Origin: Clostridia bacterium
Lineage (GTDB): Bacteria; Bacillota; Clostridia; UMGS1883; UMGS1540
NCBI GenBank assembly: GCA_017442155.1
Contig: JAFSAU010000038.1
Span: 1 to 64,000, forward strand
Reading direction: 5' to 3'
Length of the DNA stretch: 64,000 nt
Below the pieces are notes generated by a model. It was given only the letters and a program-made list of their open reading frames with translations, was not told the origin of the DNA and did no database searches. The position numbers and the translations under genes were made by a program. Positions 34,979-43,345 of the stretch are shown here, one piece after another; within the stretch, counting starts at the first letter, position 1, and every line of letters starts with the position of its first letter.

Positions 34979-35509
34979 TCAATCCGGATTTCCGGTCAGA
35001 ATCTCCAAAAGTGCCGCGTAGGTTTTCTGCGGGTCCTCACGGAACCGGCGGCAGACCTCCTGCGCTGTCTCCTTTGACCCCACGCTCATGCGGATGTCAA
35101 GGAGAGGGAATCCGCCGTCCCGGATGGATAAATCCGCGGCGTAGGACAGCTCGTTCAAAGGGCGGTACACGGCAGAGATATCCGCTTCGTTCCGTTCCTT
35201 TTTCTTATAGGCCCGGATGGAGAGAAGCAGTTTTTCACGTACAGACACGGGGATTCTTTTCATATAGGCGTCATAGGCCTCTGTGCCGTGGTTTGTCAGA
35301 AAGTAGAGACGGAGCCCCTCGTGACGGTCCACCTCCACAAGACGCATTTCCACCAGCTCGTCCAGATACTGCTGCATGGTGAAATAATCCACAAACTCAT
35401 AGTCCATGAATATATCGGTAATCTGGCCGTTGTCGATGGCTTCGTTAAAATTCCGGATAATATATAAAATAATCAGCTTGATTTCGGAAGGCTCTTTAAA
35501 TTCGTACAT
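34979..35509 (-). CDS. DUF4364-family protein
   Basis: The 176-residue cytosolic protein has an N-terminal winged-helix-like part ('IKLIILYIIRNFNEAIDNGQ' then 'QYLDELVEMRLVEVD') and a C-terminal alpha/beta part. This matches DUF4364, a Firmicute family found next to DNA-replication genes and probably DNA-binding. Its start overlaps the stop of the DnaI-like gene by 1 bp, so they are coupled. Confidence 0.82.
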   Translation of the reverse strand: MYEFKEPSEIKLIILYIIRNFNEAIDNGQITDIFMDYEFVDYFTMQQYLDELVEMRLVEVDRHEGLRLYFLTNHGTEAYDAYMKRIPVSVREKLLLSIRAYKKKERNEADISAVYRPLNELSYAADLSIRDGGFPLLDIRMSVGSKETAQEVCRRFREDPQKTYAALLEILTGNPD

Positions 35510-36492
35510 TACATCCCTCTTATGTTTCGTATATCTGCGCCGTAAATATGCAGTTTTGTATAATGTCCCAGAATCCGGGACAGCATCCGGTCGGAATACA
35601 CCCGTCCGATATCCGGCAGAGCAAGATTCGTGCTGATAATTGTGCTCTTTTCTGCCAGAAGACGGCTGTTGACCACATAGAACATATCCGCATCGGTCAT
35701 GGAATTGATAAATTCCGTCCCCAGATCGTCAATAATCAGTAAATCCACTTTCAGAAGCTGGGATTTCAGCACCGAACGGGCCTCTCCGTCCCCCCGGCTG
35801 AAGCGGGCGTCGGAAAGAAGGTCCGCAATTTGTCCGGCACTCTGGTACAAAACAGAAATACCGCGGGAGAGAAGCTCGTTGGCAATGGCACTGGACAAAA
35901 AAGTTTTACCGAGGCCGGGATTGCCATAAAGCAGAAGATTGTCTGCATGGTTTTCAAAGTCTGCGGCAAAGGCACGGCAGATACGGAGAATAGACTCCAT
36001 GTTTTTCCGGGGCGTCAGCGTCTGGCCCTCTATAGGGGTGTCGGCATACAGACGAATATCAAAAGCGTCAAAGGTCTGCTTTCGGAGCAGCTTTCCCATG
36101 CCGGATTCCTCCGTCAGAGCCTCGGACAAAAGGGTCAGATAACAGCTGCAGAGCCCACTGTCCCGCATTCCGGTGTCCTTGCAGTGGGGGCAGGTGTACG
36201 GAATATCCAGATAGTCTGTCCCAAAACCGGCTTCCCGGAGAAGCATTTTCTTTTCGGCGGCATATCTGGCCGCCTCGCGTGCATATTGCTCCGCGATTTC
36301 CTCGGGCGTACCCGTACCGTCCCATACGGCAGAGAGCATCCGCATTCCACCGCCGAACAGCGCGTTGTCAATTTCCCGGATTCGCGGTACGGCGCGGTAC
36401 ACTTCCTCCTGCCGGGCAGATAGCAGCGCGTCCCGCTCCTGCTTCCGTGCATTAAATTTTCGGTTTACGCCTGCAAGACTTTTTTCATCCAT
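35509..36492 (-). CDS. DnaI/DnaC-like helicase loader ATPase
   Basis: The 327-residue AAA+ protein loads the replicative helicase. It has an N-terminal helical part, a Cys zinc-binding set 'CPHCKDTG' with 'CSCY' (about 100-118), Walker A 'LLLYGNPGLGKTFLSSAIA' (about 190-208), Walker B 'VDLLIIDDLGTE' and sensor 'IISTNL'. The layout matches Gram-positive DnaI/DnaC-type loaders. It lies between a DnaD-like gene (8-bp overlap) and the DUF4364 gene, the usual primosome-related cluster. Confidence 0.88.
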   Translation of the reverse strand: MDEKSLAGVNRKFNARKQERDALLSARQEEVYRAVPRIREIDNALFGGGMRMLSAVWDGTGTPEEIAEQYAREAARYAAEKKMLLREAGFGTDYLDIPYTCPHCKDTGMRDSGLCSCYLTLLSEALTEESGMGKLLRKQTFDAFDIRLYADTPIEGQTLTPRKNMESILRICRAFAADFENHADNLLLYGNPGLGKTFLSSAIANELLSRGISVLYQSAGQIADLLSDARFSRGDGEARSVLKSQLLKVDLLIIDDLGTEFINSMTDADMFYVVNSRLLAEKSTIISTNLALPDIGRVYSDRMLSRILGHYTKLHIYGADIRNIRGM

Positions 36493-37483
36493 GTTCCTTT
36501 ATCCTTTTTTCCAGGGCGCGGCGTTCAATTTCTTCAAAATCGTATACCGCTGTCTGTTCATAATTTAAAAATTTGTTTGTTTTCTTCGGTTGTACCTTCG
36601 GTACGGGGGGCGCAGGCGGTGCATCCTTTTCCAGGTCTGCGATGGAAGTGATGTCCTGCCGGTGCCACGACTGCAAAATGGCGTTTATGTAGGGGAAGGA
36701 GGCGTGGCCGGTGGCCAGAACCGCCTTTTCGTAGGCCGTTTTAATCAGCTCCTGGGGCATCTGCATTTCCTCGGTCCACTGGAGAATGTGGGCATATTCC
36801 GAGTCGGACAAATCACGGCCTGTGATTCCCAGCATCCGTTTGTATTTCCGACTGAGCTTGGCGCGCTTGTCGGCATTTTGTAAATGGTTTTCCGCCCGTT
36901 CTATGGTGTTGATACCTTCGTCTGCCCATGCGATGGCGATTTTTTCTGCATAGCGCATATTGTATTTTTCCAGTGCCGCGCAGTGCTCAAGGAGCATCAT
37001 GATGACCTCCAGCGGCAGCTTCAGCCAGTCGTAAAAACTGTAGAGCGTTGCGGTTTCCGCTGTGCTCAGGGTTTTGCCGAACACATTCTGGGCAAAATTC
37101 AGAAGCATGGCCATTTTTTTATCTTCCGTGACAGCGGCGGCAATATCCTGTGCTTTATATTGCGGCTTTTCCTGCACCTGGGGCGGGGCCGGGGTTTCCA
37201 TAGTCAGGTCCACAAATTCTATGCCGCCATCCGGACCGCGGCGGATGACACCTTTTCCCTCCCAGTAATTCCAGGCCTGTACCACATCCGATTCCAGAAG
37301 GTCCAGCTCTTTGGCAATGTGGGCATTATCGGGCTTTGTGCCCACGGCATAGCACAGCCGCAGTCCGTAAAGATACACTTTTACGAACGTGGCGTTTGCT
37401 TTCGTCATATATTTATCTACAAAGGCGCTGGCCACCGGAAAGGCCGGCAGACCCGAAACGCCAGAAATTTTGTAATTTACCAT
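36485..37483 (-). CDS. DnaD-like replication initiation protein
   Basis: The 332-residue protein has an N-terminal winged-helix region ('FVDKYMTKANATFVKVYLYG' then 'LLESDVVQAWNYWEGKGVIRR') and two DnaB2/DnaD C-terminal-type repeats. The second carries 'YPIN'-like 'FPYINAILQSWHRQDI', the conserved Y-x-x-(x)-I-L-x-x-W motif of DnaD. It probably remodels origin DNA and recruits the helicase loader encoded next to it. It heads the leftward DnaD/DnaI/DUF4364 unit. Confidence 0.88.
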   Translation of the reverse strand: MVNYKISGVSGLPAFPVASAFVDKYMTKANATFVKVYLYGLRLCYAVGTKPDNAHIAKELDLLESDVVQAWNYWEGKGVIRRGPDGGIEFVDLTMETPAPPQVQEKPQYKAQDIAAAVTEDKKMAMLLNFAQNVFGKTLSTAETATLYSFYDWLKLPLEVIMMLLEHCAALEKYNMRYAEKIAIAWADEGINTIERAENHLQNADKRAKLSRKYKRMLGITGRDLSDSEYAHILQWTEEMQMPQELIKTAYEKAVLATGHASFPYINAILQSWHRQDITSIADLEKDAPPAPPVPKVQPKKTNKFLNYEQTAVYDFEEIERRALEKRIKEHG

Positions 37484-37784
37484 GGCTTACTCCTTGTAAG
37501 GATTTTTTCGTTCGGAAGGGTTGAAAAGGGCGACCGTGGGCCGCCATTGTTTTTTATTATAACAGCTTTCATTACAAAATTCCAGTGTTATTTTTACAAA
37601 ACGGTTACAAAACAGCCTGTCTTACAACGGATGGTAGAAAAAATTTTTTTCAAAACCAAATCTTGCGCCTTTGGCCGGTGCTGTTCCGGCAGAAGAAAAC
37701 GGGGACGGAATTTTTTGTTTTTTCGTGGCAAACAGGAGATAAAAACAACAGAAAACAGAAAAATAACAGAAAACAGAAAAAGGG
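37484..37784. other. Gene-free divergent region before alaS
   Basis: About 300 bp between the DnaD-like gene and the alaS promoter. It contains the run GAAAACAGAAAAATAACAG then AAAACAGAAAAAGG, a short direct repeat just before the alaS -35 box, and otherwise AT-rich sequence. No T-box or RNA gene was recognised. Confidence 0.5.
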
Positions 37785-37813
37785 TTGACAAGTGCACCCG
37801 AAAACGATATAAT
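37785..37813 (+). promoter_or_regulatory. Strong sigma-A promoter for alaS
   Basis: TTGACA (37785-37790) and TATAAT (37808-37813) with a 17-bp spacer: full consensus. Confidence 0.85.
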
Positions 37814-37846
37814 ATAAGGTAAGTTTACAAAAAAAGGATGATTTGC

Positions 37847-40486
37847 GTGAAAAAATTGGGTTTAAATGAAATTCGCGAAAAATTTTTGCGTTTTTACGAA
37901 TCGAAGGAGCATTTGCGTCTCCCCAGCTTTTCGCTGGTGCCGCAGAACGATGCAAGCCTTCTGCTGATTAACGCCGGTATGGCTCCCTTAAAGCCGTATT
38001 TTACCGGCAAGGAGGTCCCGCCGCGCAAGCGCGTTACCACTTGTCAGAAGTGTATCCGTACCCCCGACATTGAGCGGGTGGGCAAAACGGCGCGCCACGG
38101 CACATTCTTTGAAATGCTGGGCAACTTCTCCTTCGGGGATTATTTTAAAAGAGAAGCCATCACATGGGCCTGGGAATTTGTAACAGAAGTGATGGAAATG
38201 CCCGTGGACAAGCTGTGGGTCACGGTGTATCTCGATGACGATGAAGCCTTCGACATCTGGACGAAGGAAATCGGCGTCGCACCCGACCGGGTTGTCCGCA
38301 TGGGTAAAGAAGATAACTTCTGGGAAATCGGCACCGGTCCCTGTGGCCCCTGTTCCGAAATTTACTTTGACCGGGGTGAAGAAGCCGGATGCGGCAGTCC
38401 CGACTGTAAGCTGGGTTGCGACTGCGACCGGTTTGTGGAATTCTGGAATCTGGTATTTACCCAGTTTGATAAGGACGAGGAAGGAAATTACAACCGTCTC
38501 GCCCATCCGAATATTGATACCGGTATGGGCCTTGAACGTCTGGCTGCGATTATGCAGGGCGTAAACAACCTCTTTGAAGTAGATACCGTCCGCAACATTA
38601 TGCTTGCTATCAGCGACGTTGCAGGCGTAAAGTACGGAGAAAACGAAAAGTCTGATGTTTCCCTCCGCGTTATCACCGACCATATCCGTTCCACCACCTT
38701 TATGATCAGTGACTCCATCGTACCCTCCAATGAGGGCCGCGGCTACGTGGTCCGCCGGCTTCTGCGCCGTGCGGCACGGCATGGAAAGCTTCTCGGTATT
38801 AAAAAGCCGTTCCTGTATGAAATTGCAGAAACGGTTATCCGTGAATCCTGCGAAGCTTATCCGGCACTCAAAGAAAAACATGACTTTATCTGTAAAATTA
38901 TCCGCCGTGAGGAAGAACAGTTTGATAATACCATTGACCAGGGTCTGTCCATCTTGAACGGACATATTGACGAGTTGATTGCAAACGGCGAAACCACCCT
39001 TTCCGGTGAAAAAACCTTCAAGCTGTACGATACGTTCGGCTTCCCCATTGACCTGACCATTGAAATCCTTGCGGAAAAAGGGCTTTCTGTGGATGAAGCA
39101 GGCTTCAAGGCAGAAATGGAACAGCAGAAAACCCGTGCCCGTGATGCCAGAAAAGAAGGTGAAGGCGCAGGCTGGAGTGAGGATGTATATACAAAGCTTG
39201 ACAAGAGCATCAAAACAGAGTTTGTCGGTTATGACAACGCAGAGTGCGAAGGAAAGGTCCTTGCCTTGATTTCTGACGGCGCAATCTGCGACGCTATCGG
39301 TGAAGGGGAAGAAGGGGCCGTGATTTTGGATAAAACCGTTATCTACGGCGAAAGCGGCGGCCAGGTTGGTGACCGCGGCAAGCTGGAAAACGAAGCCATT
39401 ACGGCTATCGTAAAAGATGCCAAAAAGCTCCCTGACGGAAAAATCGTTCATTTTGTGCAGGTGCAGAAGGGTGCCCTTTCCGTGGGTGAATCCCTGAAAG
39501 CCACGTATTGCCCGAAATCCCGTCGCGCAACCATGCAGAACCACAGCGCAACTCACCTTCTGCAGAAAGCACTCCGGGAAGTTGTGGGTGACCATGTAAC
39601 CCAGGCAGGCTCCTTTGTAAATCCAGAACGTCTCCGTTTCGACTTCCATCACTTTGAAGCCGTAACGCCGGCCCAGCTTGCAGAAGTTGAGCAGAAGGTG
39701 AATGAAGCCATTCTGTCTGCATTACCCGTTGAAAAACGCGAAATGCCGCAGGACGAAGCGAAAAAGCTCGGTGCCATGGCACTGTTCGGCGAAAAATACG
39801 GCGATATTGTACGCGTTGTAAAAATGGGCGACTACAGTATTGAACTTTGCGGTGGTTGCCATGTAAATAACACCAGTGAAATCGGTCTCTTCAAACTCGT
39901 TTCCGAAAGCTCCGTTGCGGCAGGTGTCCGCCGTATCGAAGGGATTACAGGCACAAACATTCTTACTCTCCTTGCAGAGAAAGAAGCACTGATTTCAGAA
40001 ACAGCCGCAGCACTGAAAACAAGCCCCGGCGACATCGTAACAAAAGCCACGGCTGCGCTGGAAGAAGTAAAGACGCTGCAAAAGGCACTGGAAGATGTAA
40101 AGCTGAAGAGCGTAGCAGGACAAACGGATGCCCTTCTGCAAAACGCACAGGATGTGGACGGCATAAAGGTTGTAACCGGTAAGTTCGACGGTCTCGGTAC
40201 CGATGAGCTCCGTGCCATCGGTGACGGTCTGCGTGATAAAATCGGCACGGGTGCCCTTGTGATTGCGGGTACGCAGGACGGAAAAGTAACCTTTGTAGCC
40301 ATGGCAACAAAGGATGCTGTCTCCCGCGGCGTACATGCCGGAAATCTTGTGCGCGAGGTAGCGAAAGTGGCCGGTGGTGGCGGCGGCGGTAAGCCGGACA
40401 GTGCCCAGGCCGGCGGCAAACAACCCGAAAAAGCGGATGAAGCCCTCTCTGTTGTTGCCGAAACCATTAAAGGACAACTGAAATAA
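37847..40486 (+). CDS. alaS: Alanyl-tRNA synthetase
   Basis: The 879-residue class II synthetase charges tRNA-Ala and edits Ser/Gly errors. Its core starts 'LGLNEIREKFLRFYESKEHL' with 'TCQKCIRTPDIERVGKTARH', and the editing domain has 'HSATHLLQKALREVVG' and 'CGGCHVNNTSEIGLFKL' (Zn ligands H...H and C-x3-H). A C-terminal coiled-coil and C-Ala domain ends in a glycine run 'VAGGGGGGKPDSAQAGG'. I prefer the GTG at 37847 because AAAGGATGA is 7 nt upstream; the ATG three codons earlier sits inside that site. Codon use is strongly biased, as for highly expressed genes. Confidence 0.94.
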   Translation: MKKLGLNEIREKFLRFYESKEHLRLPSFSLVPQNDASLLLINAGMAPLKPYFTGKEVPPRKRVTTCQKCIRTPDIERVGKTARHGTFFEMLGNFSFGDYFKREAITWAWEFVTEVMEMPVDKLWVTVYLDDDEAFDIWTKEIGVAPDRVVRMGKEDNFWEIGTGPCGPCSEIYFDRGEEAGCGSPDCKLGCDCDRFVEFWNLVFTQFDKDEEGNYNRLAHPNIDTGMGLERLAAIMQGVNNLFEVDTVRNIMLAISDVAGVKYGENEKSDVSLRVITDHIRSTTFMISDSIVPSNEGRGYVVRRLLRRAARHGKLLGIKKPFLYEIAETVIRESCEAYPALKEKHDFICKIIRREEEQFDNTIDQGLSILNGHIDELIANGETTLSGEKTFKLYDTFGFPIDLTIEILAEKGLSVDEAGFKAEMEQQKTRARDARKEGEGAGWSEDVYTKLDKSIKTEFVGYDNAECEGKVLALISDGAICDAIGEGEEGAVILDKTVIYGESGGQVGDRGKLENEAITAIVKDAKKLPDGKIVHFVQVQKGALSVGESLKATYCPKSRRATMQNHSATHLLQKALREVVGDHVTQAGSFVNPERLRFDFHHFEAVTPAQLAEVEQKVNEAILSALPVEKREMPQDEAKKLGAMALFGEKYGDIVRVVKMGDYSIELCGGCHVNNTSEIGLFKLVSESSVAAGVRRIEGITGTNILTLLAEKEALISETAAALKTSPGDIVTKATAALEEVKTLQKALEDVKLKSVAGQTDALLQNAQDVDGIKVVTGKFDGLGTDELRAIGDGLRDKIGTGALVIAGTQDGKVTFVAMATKDAVSRGVHAGNLVREVAKVAGGGGGGKPDSAQAGGKQPEKADEALSVVAETIKGQLK

Positions 40487-40504
40487 GCGAAGGGAGAAAC
40501 CGAA

Positions 40505-40846
40505 ATGGATTGTCTTTTTTGCAAAATTATAAATGGTGAAATTCCCTCAAACAAAGTGTATGAGGATGAAAAGGTATATGCTTTTCACGATATCAGCCCC
40601 GCGGCTCCCGTGCATGTGCTGATTATCCCAAAGGTACACATTTCGTCTGCCAACGCACTGACAGAGGAAAATGCCGCTGTGGTTGGCCATATTTTTGTCG
40701 TGGCCGCCAAAATCGCGGCACAGCTCGGCATTGCCGAAAACGGCTATCGCATTGTTAATAACTGCGGCGAAGACGGCGGGCAGACCGTACCGCATCTTCA
40801 CTTCCACCTTCTCGGCGGCAGAAGCCTGCAGTGGCCTCCCGGCTGA
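40505..40846 (+). CDS. HIT-family nucleotide hydrolase (HinT-like)
   Basis: The 113-residue protein acts on adenosine phosphoramidates and similar nucleotides. It has 'DCLFCKIINGEIPSNKVYED' at the start and the histidine triad 'VPHLHFHLLGG' near the C-terminus (H-x-H-x-H). Length is typical of HinT. It is 18 bp downstream of alaS and may be co-transcribed; acyl-adenylate by-products of aminoacyl-tRNA synthetases are known HinT substrates, which fits the pairing. Confidence 0.95.
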   Translation: MDCLFCKIINGEIPSNKVYEDEKVYAFHDISPAAPVHVLIIPKVHISSANALTEENAAVVGHIFVVAAKIAAQLGIAENGYRIVNNCGEDGGQTVPHLHFHLLGGRSLQWPPG

Positions 40847-40875
40847 TACTGCTTTCCGGCTGAAAAAGGTACAGA

Positions 40876-40912
40876 AAAAAGGAGAGAAATCCGTGTGGTT
40901 TCTCTCCTTTTG
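40876..40912. terminator. Bidirectional terminator, hit / HAD
   Basis: AAAAGGAGAGAAATCC pairs with GGTTTCTCTCCTTTT around GTGT, between convergent genes. Confidence 0.85.
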
Positions 40913-40941
40913 TAAATAGCGTTCTTTTTTGCGCTTTCTGT

Positions 40942-41730
40942 TTAAAAGACGTCCTCTGCAAAGGATGCAATGTTTTCATAAATATAGGTCGGCTTTTCCT
41001 GCGCCTTTTCTGCATCCTCCCGTGTTCCTTCGCCGGAAAGCACCAGCACCGCGTCCACACCCGCACGGATGCCGCAGGCGATATCCGTATAAATCCGGTC
41101 GCCGAGGACAATCGTCTGTTCCTTAGAAAAGCCGGTTTTTTCCATAGCCAGAAGGGGCATAGCCGGCTCAGGCTTGCCGAGAACAAGAGGCCGGCGTCCC
41201 ATGGCATTATAGAGCATATCGCAGACCGAGCCGCAGTCGGGCACGGAGCCGTAGGCCGTGGGGCATACCAGGTCCGGATGGCTGGCTACATAGTCAATAC
41301 CGCGTCCCAAAAGGATGCAGGCATCCTCCAGCTTCTGAAAGGTCAGCTCCGTATCAAAGCCCACGCAAAGGCAGTCGATGTCATCGGAAAGCGTGTCGCA
41401 GACCGGAAGACCCGCAGAACGAAGCTGGGTTTTAAAGGATTCCGTCCCGAAAACATAAATTTTCCTGTAGCCTTGCTTTTGCAGATGGAGCGCGGTCACA
41501 TTCACGCTTGTCACGTAGTCCTCCGCGCAGGTTTCAATGCCCAGACGGTGCATTTTTTCGATGTAGCTTTCTATGCCTTTGGAGGAGTTATTCGTCATGA
41601 ATATGTACCGGCCGCCCCTCCTTTTCACATTTTCCAGAAACTCGATAACGCCGGGAAATAAATTGTTGTCAAGATAAATCGTCCCGTCCATATCGAGAAG
41701 AAACAGCATTTTTCCTTTCAGATTTCCCAT
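40942..41730 (-). CDS. HAD-IIA phosphatase (NagD / glycerol-phosphate phosphatase-like)
   Basis: The 262-residue HAD enzyme has motif I 'LFLLDMDGTIYLDNNLFPG', cap-type IIA features, and motif III/IV 'QTIVLGDRIYTDIACGIRAG' with 'GKPEPAMPLL'. NagD-like proteins dephosphorylate small sugars and nucleotides. Its place directly downstream of the GDPD gene in the glycerol-phosphate operon suggests glycerol-3-phosphate or a related polyol phosphate as substrate (inference). I use the ATG at 41730 with AAGGGTAG upstream. Confidence 0.85.
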   Translation of the reverse strand: MGNLKGKMLFLLDMDGTIYLDNNLFPGVIEFLENVKRRGGRYIFMTNNSSKGIESYIEKMHRLGIETCAEDYVTSVNVTALHLQKQGYRKIYVFGTESFKTQLRSAGLPVCDTLSDDIDCLCVGFDTELTFQKLEDACILLGRGIDYVASHPDLVCPTAYGSVPDCGSVCDMLYNAMGRRPLVLGKPEPAMPLLAMEKTGFSKEQTIVLGDRIYTDIACGIRAGVDAVLVLSGEGTREDAEKAQEKPTYIYENIASFAEDVF

Positions 41731-41743
41731 TTTTCTACCCTTT

Positions 41744-42466
41744 CTATTCCAGTATGTTGGTCGTAATATAGTCAATGCCCCATGCAATATATTGCGCCGC
41801 TTCCTCCGGTGCATCCACTGTCCAGCAGTTTATCTCCAGCCCTTTTTCGTGTATCTTTTGTATAAGCGCGGCGGACACGCCCGCCTTTGCAATGTCTAAA
41901 CCGATGCTATATTCGCGCAGTTCTTCGATTTTAGCGTCGTCGATTGTCGAGCATAAAAACTGTGCCGCCTGATTTGGGCGTAGCTTCTTTACCTTTACAA
42001 GATTTTCCCATGTAAAGGAAATGAAAACCGTGTCGTCCAAATAATCCATTTCTCCGATTATCTGCAGAATTTCTGCAATCTGCGCTTCGGAAAAGTCGGT
42101 TTTCAGCTCCGTAACGGCCACCTTGCCGTACATTTTGCAAATGGAAATATATTCCTGTAGGGAGGGAATCCGCAAATCTGTCCGTGTTTCACCTGTATCA
42201 GGTTTTTGCAGCAAAACTGTCCGGATTTCGGCCAGCGTGCTTTCCTCGACATTGATATCGGTGTCCGAAACACGCTTTCCCGTTTCCACATCGTGTATCA
42301 CCACATAGTGCCCGTCGGCCGTGCTGTGGACATCTGTTTCGATACCCCAATAGCTTCTGTTGCCCGCGGCTATGAACGCCGCCGCCGTGTTTTCGCATTC
42401 GATGCCGCTGAGACCCCTGTGCGCCACCATTTTCGTATTCTTTTTTTCAATTTTAACCGTATTCAT
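41744..42466 (-). CDS. Glycerophosphodiester phosphodiesterase
   Basis: The 240-residue enzyme releases glycerol-3-phosphate from deacylated lipids. It has 'MVAHRGLSGIECENTAAAF' (catalytic H-R with E-N-T), 'GIETDVHSTADGHYVVIHD' (metal-binding E-x-D and the second His), and 'INCWTVDAPEEAAQYIAWG'. No signal peptide, so it is cytosolic, GlpQ/UgpQ-like. It overlaps glpP by 4 bp. Its product feeds the glycerol-3-phosphate oxidation genes of the same operon. Confidence 0.93.
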   Translation of the reverse strand: MNTVKIEKKNTKMVAHRGLSGIECENTAAAFIAAGNRSYWGIETDVHSTADGHYVVIHDVETGKRVSDTDINVEESTLAEIRTVLLQKPDTGETRTDLRIPSLQEYISICKMYGKVAVTELKTDFSEAQIAEILQIIGEMDYLDDTVFISFTWENLVKVKKLRPNQAAQFLCSTIDDAKIEELREYSIGLDIAKAGVSAALIQKIHEKGLEINCWTVDAPEEAAQYIAWGIDYITTNILE

Positions 42467-43005
42467 TTTCCTGCCTCCCAAAATTCTTTTTTTCCGATTG
42501 AAACTGCCGCCGCGCCGCCCTCAATTGCTTTTTCGATTTCTTCCCGGCTGTCAATAAGGCCGCCGGCAATAATCGGAATGGGTACTGTTCCCTTCAGGCT
42601 CGTCATTACCTTCGGTACTACCCCGGGCATGATCTCTGCCATATCCGGCTTTACGCTCTTTATCGTTTCCACGATTGTCTCCACCGAGTGGGAGTCTACC
42701 AGAAAAAAACGCTGTACTGTGAAAAGCCCGGCTTCCTTTGCCATTTTTATGATGCTGCCACGGGTGGAAATGATGCCGTCGGCGTGCATATTTTTTACCA
42801 GCTGCAGCCCTGCCCGGTCCTTGCCGACTCCCTCCGTCAGGTCCATGTGAATAAACAGCTTTTTTCCCCTTGCGTGGGCTTTTTCCACGGCGGGGGCAAG
42901 CGTAAAGACGCTGGGCGTCAGGTAAAACACCGTATCCACCGCAGAAAGAAGTGCGTCAGAAAGCTCCTGCTCTGTGCGGACGGCCGCAATGATTTTTCCG
43001 TACAT
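42463..43005 (-). CDS. glpP: Glycerol-3-phosphate-responsive antiterminator GlpP
   Basis: The 180-residue TIM-barrel-like protein matches GlpP: 'GKIIAAVRTEQELSDALL' at the start, 'AHARGKKLFIHMDLTEGVGK', 'ADGIISTRGSIIKMAKEAGL' and 'TVQRFFLVDSHSVETI'. In Bacillus it binds glycerol-3-phosphate and lets RNA polymerase read through a leader terminator. Here it is encoded within the operon whose leader has such a terminator (46033-46072), giving a self-reinforcing loop. Length is typical (about 185). Confidence 0.92.
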   Translation of the reverse strand: MYGKIIAAVRTEQELSDALLSAVDTVFYLTPSVFTLAPAVEKAHARGKKLFIHMDLTEGVGKDRAGLQLVKNMHADGIISTRGSIIKMAKEAGLFTVQRFFLVDSHSVETIVETIKSVKPDMAEIMPGVVPKVMTSLKGTVPIPIIAGGLIDSREEIEKAIEGGAAAVSIGKKEFWEAGK

Positions 43006-43006
43006 C

Positions 43007-43345
43007 TCAGGCCTCCTCTATATTCCCGGCGGCCACAATGTTGGCACCCCAGGGTGTTTTATCTAATATATCTCCGATTTTCACAGGGGCAACCGCTGTC
43101 AGGCGGTGAATCCGGTCCATGCAGGAAAAAATTTCTGCCTTGGGGATGGGCCGGTCGGTTTTAACGGGGAGACGGGTTTTACCGCAGGGCACAGTGGCCG
43201 TCACGGTCCGTACCGGATTCGTACATTCGTTTTTTGCATATTCTGCGCCCCGGGGACAGCCGTTCCCCGCCACAGTTACGGTTTCACCGCAGATTTCAGC
43301 AGTAAGGGAACAACCTAAGGGACAGATAATACAGGTTAAATTCAT
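43007..43345 (-). CDS. DUF1667 protein (glycerol-3-P dehydrogenase accessory)
   Basis: The 112-residue protein has an N-terminal Cys set 'CIICPLGCSLTAEICG' and 'GCPRGAEYAKNECTNP', four or more cysteines that could hold an iron-sulphur cluster. DUF1667 proteins accompany the FAD oxidoreductase pair below in Clostridia and are thought to be the third (GlpC-like) part of the complex. It overlaps the FAD gene by 4 bp and is 1 bp from glpP. Confidence 0.85.
   Translation of the reverse strand: MNLTCIICPLGCSLTAEICGETVTVAGNGCPRGAEYAKNECTNPVRTVTATVPCGKTRLPVKTDRPIPKAEIFSCMDRIHRLTAVAPVKIGDILDKTPWGANIVAAGNIEEA

Noticed and set aside
37988..39652. A 554-codon leftward ORF opposite alaS
   Set aside because: Shadow of alaS caused by its biased codon use.
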